Positions 42,280 through 52,594 of a DNA stretch of 64,000 nucleotides are shown piece after piece. Made by a program: the position numbers and the translations under genes. The notes under the pieces were generated by a model that made no database searches, had not been told where the DNA came from, and saw only the letters and a list, made by a program, of their open reading frames with translations. Every line of letters begins with the position of its first letter. Within the stretch, counting starts at the first letter, position 1. The DNA comes from Hyposmocoma kahamanoa (taxonomy: Eukaryota; Arthropoda; Insecta; Lepidoptera; Cosmopterigidae): assembly GCF_003589595.1 (NCBI RefSeq), contig NW_020653726.1:16694214-16758213 (forward strand), written 5' to 3'.

Positions 42280-42885
42280 GTTTTATTTTGTACGTTTTGG
42301 ACGGAATCAGTGTAAATAGATTTAAAATTTTGATACCACCTTCCTCATTTTACCACATTACCAATACATCATAGGGTATGTATATACACCGACACACCAT
42401 CAGTAGCACGTTAATGAGTGCATTAGACAGTGGTTACTGTGGAGTGCTCCGAAAATGTGGGAGAAGACACGATTAATGTGTTACTTAGTGTTAATTTTCT
42501 TAACTTTACGAGGCCTTACTAAATATGCATATATGTATATAATATATATGACTTAAATTATTTTATGGTACTTACGGTCCGCCTGATGGAAAGTAGAAAC
42601 CGCCACCTACGATAATAATAAGTGTTGTATCTTGGTAATGAAATACGGTGTAATTAATTAAGTGCGAGAGAGAAAGAGAGAACATCGACGCGTCTCAAGC
42701 AAATAGTTAACCCATAAAATCAACATTTCGAGAAACAGACTTTTAAACTTTTAATCTAGGTTTATGCGTTTCATATAAATATTACAGTTATGGATGTTTG
42801 TAATTTTATTGTTTAAGTGTCTGTAGTACATTTCGCTATAATTAACATCAATTAGAAAGCCGTATTTGTGGAGAAAAACGGGGAA
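42280..42885. other. No recognised feature
   Basis: Nothing supportable. Confidence 0.45.
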
Positions 42886-42887
42886 AT

Positions 42888-43130
42888 CTATAGTTACGAC
42901 CATTTGTTACCAGTGCAAAGGTCGTAACTTAAGAATACGACTTTATGTGTGGTTTAAACTTTAATTATAATTTTAAAAAAGGTGTCGTATGTAAACATAC
43001 TGCTTTTTGTGACGTTACATTTGACTCATATTACGGGGTCGTATTATTGAATTATTTATTATGAAACCAAAACTAATCTTTATGTAAATAAAAATAAGTT
43101 TCGAAATGAAAAACATTTGTTGTTTGTGGT
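42888..43130. repeat. GTCGTA-rich block, left side
   Basis: Contains an inverted pair agttacgacc/ggtcgtaact (42892-42901 and 42920-42929), a tacgactttatgtgtggttt block, and gtgtcgtatg and ggtcgtattatt words. The tacgacttt(a/t)...tggtttaaa block recurs inverted at 44905-44950, so this may be one end of a decayed element of about 2 kb. Confidence 0.45.
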
Positions 43131-43140
43131 TGAAAAAAAA

Positions 43141-44340
43141 CACAGTCACTGTTCTTACTTATAATTTAAATCTAAATTGTAAACATGAGATCACATTAAT
43201 TATTATTAATTAAAAGTTAAGTCCAGTAGCAAAAACAACCTTTTGGTTTTTTTGGCACTAGTACTAAGATAACAAAATTATAAATGTTAGTACTGATTCT
43301 AAAAAAAGGTAGTTTTTGCTATTGGAATTTGTAGCTGTAGAGCTTCTTGTGAAACAATTCGTCCAAGGAAGTACTACCACCTTACTTATTTCTACCGCCA
43401 AGCAGTAATGTTAGCATTACTGCGATCCGGTTTTGAAGGGCAAGGGTGCTGATGAAATTACAGCCACTTTAACTTATGTATGTGTACTTATGTGTCAGGG
43501 TGATGGGCGCTGCTGTGGCAATGCCGTACCATCAGGTGCACGACTTGTTCGTTTCACACTTAGTATCATAAAAAAACTCGCAATTTAAGAATTAATTTGA
43601 TCTAATGTGATTTAGACTCAAATTATAACTTCATTAAATGATTGTGTTTTTTACCAAAAAGATTTGATGGCTACACTTAAATATTTTTTTTATAATAAAA
43701 ATTGCAATGACTTATTAGTAAGATAAAGAAAATTATAAATATTATTAGTAGTTCCAAAAAAAAACTAAAAGGTTGTTTTTGCTACTGGATTGACGCACGC
43801 ACTCATATAGTAATAAATGGCTACACTTTAATTTTTTTAAGTACAAGTACATAAAAGAGGTTGTTTTTGCTACTGGATTTAATTTATAATAATTAATGTG
43901 ATTTCATTGTTGTAATTTAGACTTAAATTATAACTTAGATCAGTGATTATGTTTCTTACCCAAAAGATTTGGCAGCTACGCTTTGATTTTTTTGTTTTAA
44001 AAATTGCAATAACTGATTAGTGCAATAAAAACGTTATAAATGCTAGTACAAGTTTAAAAAAACAAAATATCACTGTTCTAAGCTATAATTTAAATCTAAA
44101 TCACAAACATGAGTTCACATTAATTATTATAAATTATAAGTTAAATCCAGTAGCAAAAACACCCCTTTGATTTTTTTTAACTTGTACTAACATTTATAAT
44201 GTTGCTTACCAATCAGTCATTGCCATTTTTAAAATAAAAAAATATATAAAATGTACCTACCAAATCATTTAGGTACGAAACAGAATCACTGATTTAAGTT
44301 ATAATTTTAGTCTAAATTACAAAGTTTATAGTTGTATTTC
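43141..44340. repeat. Palindromic cluster of (t)ccagtagcaaaaac-ended elements
   Basis: The terminus tccagtagcaaaaac occurs at 43223 and 44147, and its complement gtttttgct(a/t)(c/t)tgga at 43311, 43783, and 43866. Between them a second block (cactgttct(t/a)a(c/g)ttataatttaaatct) appears in both orientations at about 43147, 43620, 43925, 44070 and 44290. The arrangement fits several facing or nested copies of one MITE. It is interrupted by a Rep-A copy. Confidence 0.7.
43335..43575 (+). repeat. Rep-A copy with internal deletion, inside the palindromic cluster
   Basis: tgtagagcttcttgtgaaac through ccgccaagcagtaatgttag to gggtgatgggcgctgctgtg, then a jump to gccgtaccatcaggtgcacg, ending cacttagtatcataaaaaaa. 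About 65 bp before the end are missing. Confidence 0.85.
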
Positions 44341-44344
44341 GCTG

Positions 44345-45600
44345 AGAACTATAGTCATTGAGCTTTGGGTTTCCAAGTCGTAGCGGTAGTAAATGACATT
44401 ATTCGGAAGATGAGTAACGGCAACTTCTTTGACCAGGATCCATGTCCGTTTAGGGCTACTACAACGAACTTGCGGAACATCTTTAACTACTAATGTGTCC
44501 TTGGTGTTTTCAGACTCTAAATTTAATTTAGATATCTTAATTTTGCCAAATTAGAATCATCTAAATCTATCTTAGTTGCAAAAGAATAATTGATAATTAA
44601 TATAGATTTGCACATTCCTACATTTCCACAACACCAAGGGGAAGTGGTGACTCTATAAATAAAGATTATAAACGTAAATACCTAATATATTTATGTAAAA
44701 GCTTTTTACTAATGAGAAACTTTGATTTTTTGTATTAAAACATTCACATTATTTAGTATTTTTTTAAATAACAAATACACAAAAGATCGTAAAAAAAGCA
44801 CAGCCGTACATAAAGTCGTATCCTTATACGATTACTATATACGATTGTTTACGAATGCAAATTTAATTTATCGAACGTAGATAATAGTCGTAACAGCAAG
44901 TTACGACGTTCTACTCAACAATTTAAACCACCAAAAAGTCGTATAAAATAAATTTGAATAAAATAAAAACTATAGTGTAATCATTATTTGGACCAATAAA
45001 TATTTGAAAATCTAAAATTAGAACTGTGCTATTAAATTTTGGTCACTTGAGAGATGTGTTTGTTATAAAAATAGATTGTAATTTAAATATTTACGGTACC
45101 TTGAAGGTTATGTCTCTCCAATTCATAACTATTATTGTGTTTTAAGGCTAAATTTGAAATGTGAACTGTCACTAATCATTATTGTATTTAACTACCAGTA
45201 CTTTAAACCACTAAATTGTTTGAAAATATTATTTCTAATAAAGAATACGTCGGCGAATCGTCGTAATATTGGAGTTGCGACACGTGAATGGTCGAGCGAT
45301 CGCAGAGTGCTTCGTCGCATAACATCGTATTTGTAATTACAACTGTTTGCGCGGGAACGTTTGGAACATACGACGATATGCCATTCAAAAACTCGAAAAC
45401 GGCTAACTTTTTTTCTTAAATTTTTGTTTTACGGAGTAATTTTTTAACGTCCCATTTAGTACGATTCGCATAAAAATTGATTTTGCATAAAAATGACTTA
45501 CGACTGTATGCGTGAGACGCGTCGACATGCGTGAACGATGAAGCCTACAGTGTAATTTGGATCCACTACACTCTCCCCCATAACATACTAAAGAGAAAAG
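44345..45600. other. Mostly unrecognised
   Basis: 44800-44955 is rich in GTCGTA/TACGAC words (see 42888). 45240-45360 is slightly GC-richer with overlapping short frames on both strands. No gene supported. Confidence 0.4.
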
Positions 45601-45604
45601 AGTT

Positions 45605-45785
45605 TAAATTTTTATTGAATTGATATTTCATTATTTTTTATGTGAAATTACTCCACTAGTTTGTTTAGTTGGTATAGCGTCTGGCCCTGCCCGACGCTAT
45701 ACCAATGATTATATGTATGATTATCCGGCCAGATCGAAGGATTTTTTTCTGAGTTTTCGATCTTTGTGTTAATAATTATAAGAAA
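45605..45785. mobile_element. Rearranged SINE-2 with two half-copies head to head
   Basis: A minus-orientation tail (tttttattgaattgatattt ... ctccactagtttgttt) joins directly to a plus-orientation head (ttagttggtatagcgtctgg) and an inverted duplicate of it (gacgctataccaatgatt). A plus-orientation body (ggccagatcgaaggattttt, tcgatctttgtgttaataat) follows. It is a fold-back arrangement of one SINE family. Confidence 0.7.
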
Positions 45786-45789
45786 ACAG

Positions 45790-46250
45790 TGGTTCCGTTA
45801 GTACATACTAAAATAAATGGAAATTTTTTTTCTGGTCATTTAAGATCATTGTTCAAAATGTTTGGGAGTGCCGATGCCGTACAAGTCAATGAACTTTGTA
45901 TGAAATTTGTTTACCGCAATGAAATAAAAAATTGTAATTACAATTGTTTTAGAATTTACAATTTTTTTTTTTTTCAATTTATTTTTTTAGTGATTTGGAT
46001 TCACTTTCGGATATAGAATGAATGATAATTCTGTAAATATGACGAGAATGCAAATCAACACATTGTATAAGATATAAGTGAAACCAGATATACGGGTTCA
46101 GAAGCCCACGAAACTTGACATTTTAGATTTAAATTCAACTCCATATCGTTTGCTATGAAAAGTCCAAAGGGTCGAGCTTGATGTGATCGTGACAGTACTA
46201 CTAAACTAGGTTAGTGAATTTCGATCGAAACCATCACAACCTCTTGTGAT
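45790..46250. other. No recognised feature
   Basis: Nothing supportable; the 75-codon frame at 45789-46016 has no known motif. Confidence 0.45.
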
Positions 46251-46254
46251 GTCG

Positions 46255-46400
46255 AAGTTCTTCGGTTTTCACGGGTGCATACATTGGAAATGGAACAATT
46301 TTTTCGGGTGTAAATTCCTTTTATTTGTTTTTTCGAAATAAACCAACGTTTCGGAACCTTTATAAGACACATAGTCACGCACGACTGACTGAGATGGTAA
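46255..46400 (+). mobile_element. FB-1 family, old single-arm copy
   Basis: Leader gttcttcggttttcacgggt, arm ttggaaatggaacaattttt and ttatttgttttttcgaaata, centre aaccaacgtttcggaacctt. Strongly diverged, the oldest copy seen. Confidence 0.65.
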
Positions 46401-46404
46401 TGCA

Positions 46405-46830
46405 AACCTACTCTGATAATTACAAAAGTCCTTAATATGAACATGAACATTATCCATTTTAAATAATATGCACGCGTCCGCCATTTTGTCATTTTGTTGT
46501 CGCCTTTCATAATCTAACCTCGCACCAACTATGTGGAGTTGCCAAAACTAGCTTTATAAACTTGTTAATTTAATAATTTCATTTTAGAATGTGATAATTG
46601 TCTATGAATGCGAAACAGTAGTCACGCAATGTGGAACCTTACTTTTCTACAATTTTATTTGTCATCATTAAATGTTGTAATGTTATTAACATTATGCGAT
46701 AATGCCTCCAGGAATAAAACGAACAAAGCAGTACATTATCGACTGCAGGCAACAGTACTTGTTTGATTCATGATTGCAATTGTATCATTTCATTTCAATT
46801 TAAATTTATGTAAATAAATAACAAAATTCA
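46405..46830. other. No recognised feature
   Basis: Nothing supportable. Confidence 0.45.
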
Positions 46831-46839
46831 ATTACATAA

Positions 46840-47130
46840 TAAAATAATAGAAAAAAAACAATAGCAAAAATTTTAAATTACTACAGACTATAGAAATACT
46901 TCGATAAATACATATTTCATTGTTATAATATCTATAAAATGGATGGATCAGAGGATAAATAGTGGTCCTTGGCTCTCGTTTTGACGATAGCTAAGAATTT
47001 ACTATCATGAACAGTGGGAAGTGCGTTCCAAAGTCTGACCGCATGAACAGTAAACAAGTGAGAATAAAAATCGGAATTGGATGATGGAAAATACAACTGT
47101 GACCTAACTTGAGAGTTACAGGGCTTATTA
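46840..47130 (-). pseudogene. LINE C-terminus with 3' UTR
   Basis: The minus strand from about 47128 reads KPCNSQVRSQLYFPSSNSDF, then YSHLFTVHAVRLWNALPTVH and DSKFLAIVKTRAKDHYLSS, an (F/H)xxRxxxLWNxLPxxxxxxxxxxxFxxxxxxxxxxxL ending of a LINE reverse transcriptase protein. AT-rich 3' UTR follows to about 46840. Not the same family as the 20812 or 17340 fragments. Confidence 0.72.
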
Positions 47131-47229
47131 CGATATTACAGTCGAAAAGTCACACAGACTCCGGCGCACACCGGGGGATACCAGCGCATACCGGTGGATC
47201 CTGCCGCATTAAGAAAATAATTGTACTGT

Positions 47230-47940
47230 ACAATCTATATTATTAACCGATTTTAAAAAAAAGGAGGAGGTTCTCATTTCCACTGTATGTTTTTTTTTGT
47301 ATGTAATAAACAACGCACACACTCAACATAGCCCCGCACTAGGGAAACCCTGTGTCGCGGGTGCCATGGACACACATATAGACAGCCACAAATTACACCC
47401 AAACTCACGAGAGAAATAAATGTAGGCCATACAAACATTTCTCCCGGCCCGGGAATCGAACCTGGGACCTCTGCGTGGCAGTCCGGCATGGTAACCGTTC
47501 GGCCACGGAGGCAGTTGAATATGTACACGATAACTCCGGTATTTATGAACCGATTTTCATTATTTTTTTTCTTTATTGGAAAGAGGGTACCTCCATAGTG
47601 GTCCATTTTATTTTGAAGAAAATTATCTACCTCTAAGAGTGGCTGTTCATGCATGAAAATTCATTTTTATAAATAGCGCCTAAATTTTATTATAAGGAGC
47701 AATTATTTTAATGGTTGATTTTGCTATTCTCCAATTCAAGGCGTTTTTCTCTCTCAATATACTTTGAGTAGTGAGAACCGATTTTTATTACCTTTATCAT
47801 TCTCCTGTATCAAGTCCCGTATAGTGGCGAACTAGGGGATGAATCCGGGTTTGCTTTCCGGTAACCGATTTCAATAAAACTTGGTAATTATATGTACTTC
47901 TACGTACTTTTGTGATCGGTTTTTTTAGTACTCTGTACTG
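47230..47940 (+). repeat. Rep-B copy interrupted by SINE-1
   Basis: ttattaaccgattttaaaaa and aaggaggaggttctcatttc, then the SINE at 47304-47514, then gtacacgataactccggtat, tgaaccgattttcattattt, gagggtacctccatagtggt, and finally gatcggtttttttagtactc. The minus-strand relatives at 40840 and 59530 lack a SINE here. Confidence 0.75.
47304..47514 (-). mobile_element. SINE-1 copy, full length, inside Rep-B
   Basis: Minus strand: actgcctccgtggccgaacg, intact B box, body to gagtgtgtgcgttgtttatt. Splits Rep-B between tgtttttttttgtatgt and gaatatgtacacgataac. Confidence 0.93.
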
Positions 47941-47944
47941 AGGT

Positions 47945-48570
47945 TAGGTTATTCATTAAATATATTTCTGATAGTAAAAATTGTTACTTTATCAAACCAA
48001 TTTGAATTCAGAAACTACAATGTTTAACAGTGTTAGTGAAATGGTTGGTATAATAATTAGCTGAATTTATTTATTTTCATACAAGAAAACATAATACAAT
48101 TTCTCGCCAAACTACGAAAGCAGTTTGTTGGCTAGGTTACACTCACAATTACAAAACTATAGTATACTTAGTACGAGTACATCAAAACCGGAGTATAAAA
48201 TCAAGAAGTATAATTATTTTTCTCCTCAAAGTGAATTTACATAACAACTCTCTTCCTCTTAAAAAAAAATTGTTACATATAACTGGCAAGAAAAGTGTAT
48301 TTATTCTTTTACTGTAATAGTTGTTTACTTCTAGATATACATATTTATTTTCACGGGCTCAGTATTAGCTGTGACCGTATTTACTTGTCTTATTTCAGAC
48401 ATAAAATTAATGTATTATGTATTAAAATTAACATTTGGAATTTTGTTGTTAATATTTCGATGGATAGATAACGTTTACTGGATTGTACACATGTCCGTGG
48501 ACTATATTCTGAACTACCCATGTAAATTTACAGTGCGTGTAATAACTTTAGTTTTGACTTTATTTCAGGC
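47945..48570. other. No recognised feature
   Basis: Nothing supportable. An 85-codon frame at 48371-48628 is hydrophobic, but ends in Rep-A sequence and shows no known motif. Confidence 0.45.
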
Positions 48571-48574
48571 AGTT

Positions 48575-48875
48575 TACTGCCTCTCTGCTCCTTGTGAAAA
48601 GTTCGTCCAGAGAAATACTGCCACGTAAATATTTCTGCCTTCAAGCAATAATATCAATATTACTGCATTCCGGTTTTAAAAGGTAAGGGTGGTTGTGAAA
48701 TTGCAGGCGCATCGGATTTGTCAGCTTATGTTTCAGGGTGACGGACACAGTAGCAGTGCCAATCAGATTTTTGTGATTTAAAATCTTGAGTGACACTGCA
48801 ACTGGTATGAACAGGTGTGTCCCATATCACCAGGCGCATGACGACGTGTTCGTCCCGTTGCTTAATATCTTAAAC
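48575..48875 (+). repeat. Rep-A copy, near full length
   Basis: cctctctgctccttgtgaaa, aagcaataatatcaatatta, ggtggttgtgaaattgcagg, ggacacagtagcagtgccaa, accaggcgcatgacgacgtg, and cccgttgcttaatatcttaa. Moderately diverged. Confidence 0.87.
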
Positions 48876-48879
48876 ATGT

Positions 48880-50015
48880 CTGTATTGTATACATGTACCT
48901 ATAAAAAAATACCAATATAGGCATATGTACATATTATGTGCTTATATGTCACAGGGGTAGGTAAGGTTCGTTGTAAAATTACACTGAACCCATCGTTGAT
49001 TTCAATCAATCAATTCCTACTGACGTCCCCCTCGCATGTTTATACTATGAACATAGCCTTTTCCGTAAAATATTTGAAAGCATAATTTACGAATTTAAAC
49101 AGGAAATGTTTTTGTGCTAAAGATTATGTACGTGGCACCAGCTATATGTACACCTCACCACACCACCACACACCACATCACACACTAAGTATACACGTCC
49201 TTGCGCACACGTACTCAACTCGTCACCACCACAGAACAATAAATACAGTAGAAATGGTCAGTTAGCGTCTGACGCGTGCCAATTATTATATATTTTCGCT
49301 TTGTATGGTATGGTTGTGGCATTCTTTCGTGCAAATTCTCTAATATCCTAGAAAAAATATTTTTTTTTAACTTATTGTGCTGTTTTGGATTCCAAAAGTG
49401 ATAAGCGCACTAACAATATTACCCGAGGTGATATTTCATATCAGAAATACTTATTTTAATCAATTTTCAATGTTCTGTTTATCGAAATATTTTTTGTTAC
49501 AATAAACGAAAGTAAAGCTTATACCCTTGCAATATGGTCGCTTCTTATTCGCAGGACTAAATTAATAACTCCAATTCGTCGTCGTTCAAAGAATAAACCG
49601 CTAGATGGCAGCACATTGATTGAAATTTCAATATAATATCAAAACGTCGTAACTTGTAATAAGAGGTATTGATGGTATTGAACTTTCAATAACAGGGTAA
49701 AGTTTAAATTATATTAACAATCCAGATTTGTTATTTCTTTTTAAATTTGAAACTACGACCAATTAATATCATGATTTTGTAGTGTTTCCAATTAAGAATG
49801 TGTGAGTTTTGGCGGTTCCGATAGTAATCGAGGCCTATGACACTTCCATTGTTTTTTTTATTCCGTGATCACCACATTTGTTTACAGCATATCGTATTTA
49901 TATTTATTAAAAAAGAAACTGGTTTGTTGAAGGGTGGGAGCTTGTAGGTCTGTAGTTCCATAATATGTACTCCAGTCTCTCGCTTAAGGTAGTTAACTTA
50001 ACTAATAACCAATCT
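48880..50015. other. No recognised feature
   Basis: A caccacaccaccacacacc run lies at 49156-49180. Otherwise AT-rich unique DNA. Confidence 0.45.
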
Positions 50016-50019
50016 ATAA

Positions 50020-50313
50020 TTATACAAAATTTCCTTTTGTGAGTGCGAATAAATTATTATTATTGTTATTATTACTATTATTACCTGTGATTTTGGTTGC
50101 GGGTAGCCCAAACCGGCGAACCATGCGAGGAATGCAAACGATCCCTTCCTTCGATTTGTGGACTGTAATATGAATAATTATAATGGTTGATTGGAGCAAA
50201 TAATAAGTAGGTAAGCTGGCATAATACCTCTTGAAATCAACCGCGTGGCCGTTCTGTCGGTGAGTTGAGCGGTCTCGGCTGCTGCTTGCCTCGCCCAGGG
50301 AGCGATTCTTCAT
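50020..50313 (-). other. Unrecognised open frame, possible exon or repeat
   Basis: 97 codons starting MKNRSLGEASSSRDRSTHRQ, with a poly-Asn run near the end that comes from an (att)n stretch (50060-50085). The first 60 codons have a less AT-rich composition than the neighbourhood. I do not recognise it. It faces away from the frame at 50382, with 68 bp between the two starts. It could be a divergent pair of first exons, or a GC-richer repeat I do not know. Confidence 0.2.
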
Positions 50314-50381
50314 GTTAAAAATTCACTAAAACGTATGTCCACTATCGTTCACTGTAGTTTTCAGATTAGTATGATTACACT

Positions 50382-50621
50382 ATGATTTTTCACAATCAAT
50401 TTAAAGAGGCGGTTGCGCGAGCGGCCATTGCATTCGTCGGCGAAATTTTAACAGGGCGGATGCGAGAGTTTACTCCCTCGTCCGCTAGGTGTCACCAGTT
50501 GGATGACGCTGTCTCGCTATTACGTGCGAGTAAGGTATGTGCGGGAAAGGGATGGAATAAGGAAGTAAACATTGAATCAATCAATCCATTCCTAATACAA
50601 TTCAAAGATGAAAGTATCTAA
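50382..50621 (+). other. Unrecognised open frame, possible exon
   Basis: 79 codons beginning MIFHNQFKEAVARAAIAFVG and EILTGRMREFTPSSARCHQL. The first 50 codons have a plausible soluble, amphipathic composition unlike the AT-driven frames elsewhere. A good-looking 5' splice site (gcgagtaag|gtatgt) occurs at about 50535. I recognise no family. Not called as a gene. Confidence 0.22.
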
Positions 50622-50707
50622 ATGTCGCGAGGTCTGAACGACGCAACCAAACGTCAAAATTCCGTTTGGTATGAAAATCGATGTATAGGTTTTTGTACTG
50701 CTTTCTA

Positions 50708-50924
50708 ACTGCCTCCGTGGCCGAACGGTTACCATGCTGGACTGCCACGCAGAGGTCCCAGGTTCGATTCCCGGGCCGGGAGAAATGTTTGTATGGCTAA
50801 CATTTATTTCTCTCGTGAGTTTGGGTGTAATTTGTGGTTGTCTATGTGTGTGTCCATGGCACCCGCGACACAGGGTTTCCCTAGTGCGGGGCTATGTTGA
50901 GTGTGTGCGTTATTTATTTATTAA
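50708..50924 (+). mobile_element. SINE-1 copy, full length
   Basis: actgcctccgtggccgaacg through an intact B box to gtgtgtgcgttatttattta. One of the best-preserved copies. Confidence 0.94.
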
Positions 50925-50976
50925 AAAAAATATATTATTACATTTGTTTTAGTTTATAATATCAGTTTCCTGACTC

Positions 50977-51440
50977 CACTGCTCAATGTATTACGAGTCT
51001 ATCAAATTTCTGAAAAGACTCGAGTTCGACATTAGTGGTCGAGTCTATTTATGTAAGGAGTAGAGTATGAGTCTAGTAAGTACCTACTGAGTGGTTTTGT
51101 GGTGTGTTAAACTGTATAGTAGTATAATTACTGTAGTATCATTTAGTATTAACATCTTTTCTTCTTAAAAATCACCACAATGGGATTTGTTTTTTATTTG
51201 ATTCGTGGGCATAGTTGTTTATTAAAACTGAACGTCGTATTCGAGACTTTGTAGAGTAGAAGTCACTTCCAGTCGAGTTTCCGAACTCGAGTTCGGTTTA
51301 CGACTCGAGTTCTTCTCAGACTCGAGTGGGTGCTCCGATGACTTGCACTCGACTCGTGTGTGTTTTAGGCCACCGAGTCGTGCAAAATTGAGTCGACTTT
51401 ATAAATATAGACTCCCGGACTAAAGTATTTTACAACACTA
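50977..51440. mobile_element. Candidate nonautonomous hAT-like element with CGAGT arrays
   Basis: The termini cactgctcaatgtatt and (complement of the right end) tagtgttgtaaaatac are weakly inverted, followed on each side by gagtctat. Inside both ends are many copies of the palindromic word actcgagt and its half cgagt (for example 51018, 51269, 51288, 51304, 51322, 51346, 51375, 51390). Such subterminal arrays are typical transposase-binding sites in hAT and related elements. No clear 8-bp duplication. Confidence 0.5.
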
Positions 51441-51444
51441 ATAC

Positions 51445-52085
51445 GACGACGGAATTTGTCAAAGCCAATATGTTTATACTCTATAAAAAATATGTCAAAT
51501 AAGAACAGATAATATTTGCTCGAGGTTTAATAATAAAATGGTGTTATGACTGCACCATAAAAACAAGTACGAACATAAAAACATCATGTTAAAAGTTTAA
51601 AATGAAATATGAAGGATGTTGACTTTAATATAAGAACTCTTAAGTTTTTTTAATAAACATCAAAGAAACAAGACTTTCATTATCCCGGCAGAGTTTTGTA
51701 AAGAATACAAAGGAATATTCTAACTGCGATGAATAAAAAACAAAGTGTAGACCGAAAACTTATCTTTGTGGAATACAAAAGTAAATATTATTAAAAGTAC
51801 CAAGCACAAACAGGCATGTAGAAAGAGATTGCTGCGAATGGAGAAGGTGAAAGAAATTTGTCAGGAGTGTAACGTGTGGATGTTCATCCTGTCTAGTATT
51901 TGTATTGATCGCTTATAAATCACATTTGTATCAATGCAGTCACGCGTTTGCATCGCTACTATATCGCATTTGCATCGTTGCTAAAGGTCGGCTAAAGGTG
52001 TTTAACCGAAATCCAATTGAAACTTACAGAAAATGTGGAGTTCTTTTAAAGTTAGATTATTTCATTTTCACACAAGTGAAACGCG
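51445..52085. other. No recognised feature
   Basis: Nothing supportable. Confidence 0.45.
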
Positions 52086-52089
52086 CCAC

Positions 52090-52220
52090 TGCTGTATCTA
52101 TTTCTGCTGGCAAACAGTAACATAAGTATTACTGGATTCCGGATTTGAAGGGTATTTTGGTGAAACTACAGGTACATGAGTCACCTTTACGTCTCAGGAT
52201 GAGGGTCTAGTGCTATTAGT
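52090..52220 (+). repeat. Rep-A fragment, diverged
   Basis: tgctgtatctatttctgctg, ggattccggatttgaagggt, attttggtgaaactacaggt, tacgtctcaggatgagggt. Old copy. Confidence 0.7.
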
Positions 52221-52384
52221 CTAGTTGCCTTTGAACTCCAGTCTCTCATAGGAGTTACACTATTTAACATTGTTAATCTTCATGTACGATTTCTGGGGAG
52301 GCAGTTTACCCGGGATTTCATGGGATTTTTTATTGTTATTATACTATCAATACCCCTGGCATATAATACAGCATATACATATAT

Positions 52385-52590
52385 CAAAGTTTTGCCGATA
52401 AAAAGTAACATGAGCATTACTGCATTCCAGTTCTGAAGGGTAAGAGTGTTAGTAAAATTTAAAAAAAAGAACATGGGACTTTTTAAGTTATGTCTCAGGG
52501 TGACGGACGCAGTGACAGTGCTTGTCAGATCTTTACGATTTTGAGCTTAATATCAGGCGCACTATTTCTTCGTCTCCTCACTAGAATAAA
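52385..52590 (+). repeat. Rep-A fragment, diverged
   Basis: gataaaaagtaacatgagca, ttccagttctgaagggtaag, gttatgtctcagggtgacgg, cagtgacagtgcttgtcaga and aatatcaggcgcactatttc. An AT insertion replaces the acaggcac block. Confidence 0.75.
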
Positions 52591-52594
52591 AATG

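Noticed and set aside
43141..44340. CRISPR-like array
   Set aside because: Repeated words occur in both orientations with uneven spacing in a eukaryotic sequence; these are MITE termini.
47274..47654. 126-codon minus-strand frame
   Set aside because: Read-through of a SINE-1 copy (PDCHAEVPGSIPGPGE...), the same peptide that shows up at 50734, 56326, and 63152.
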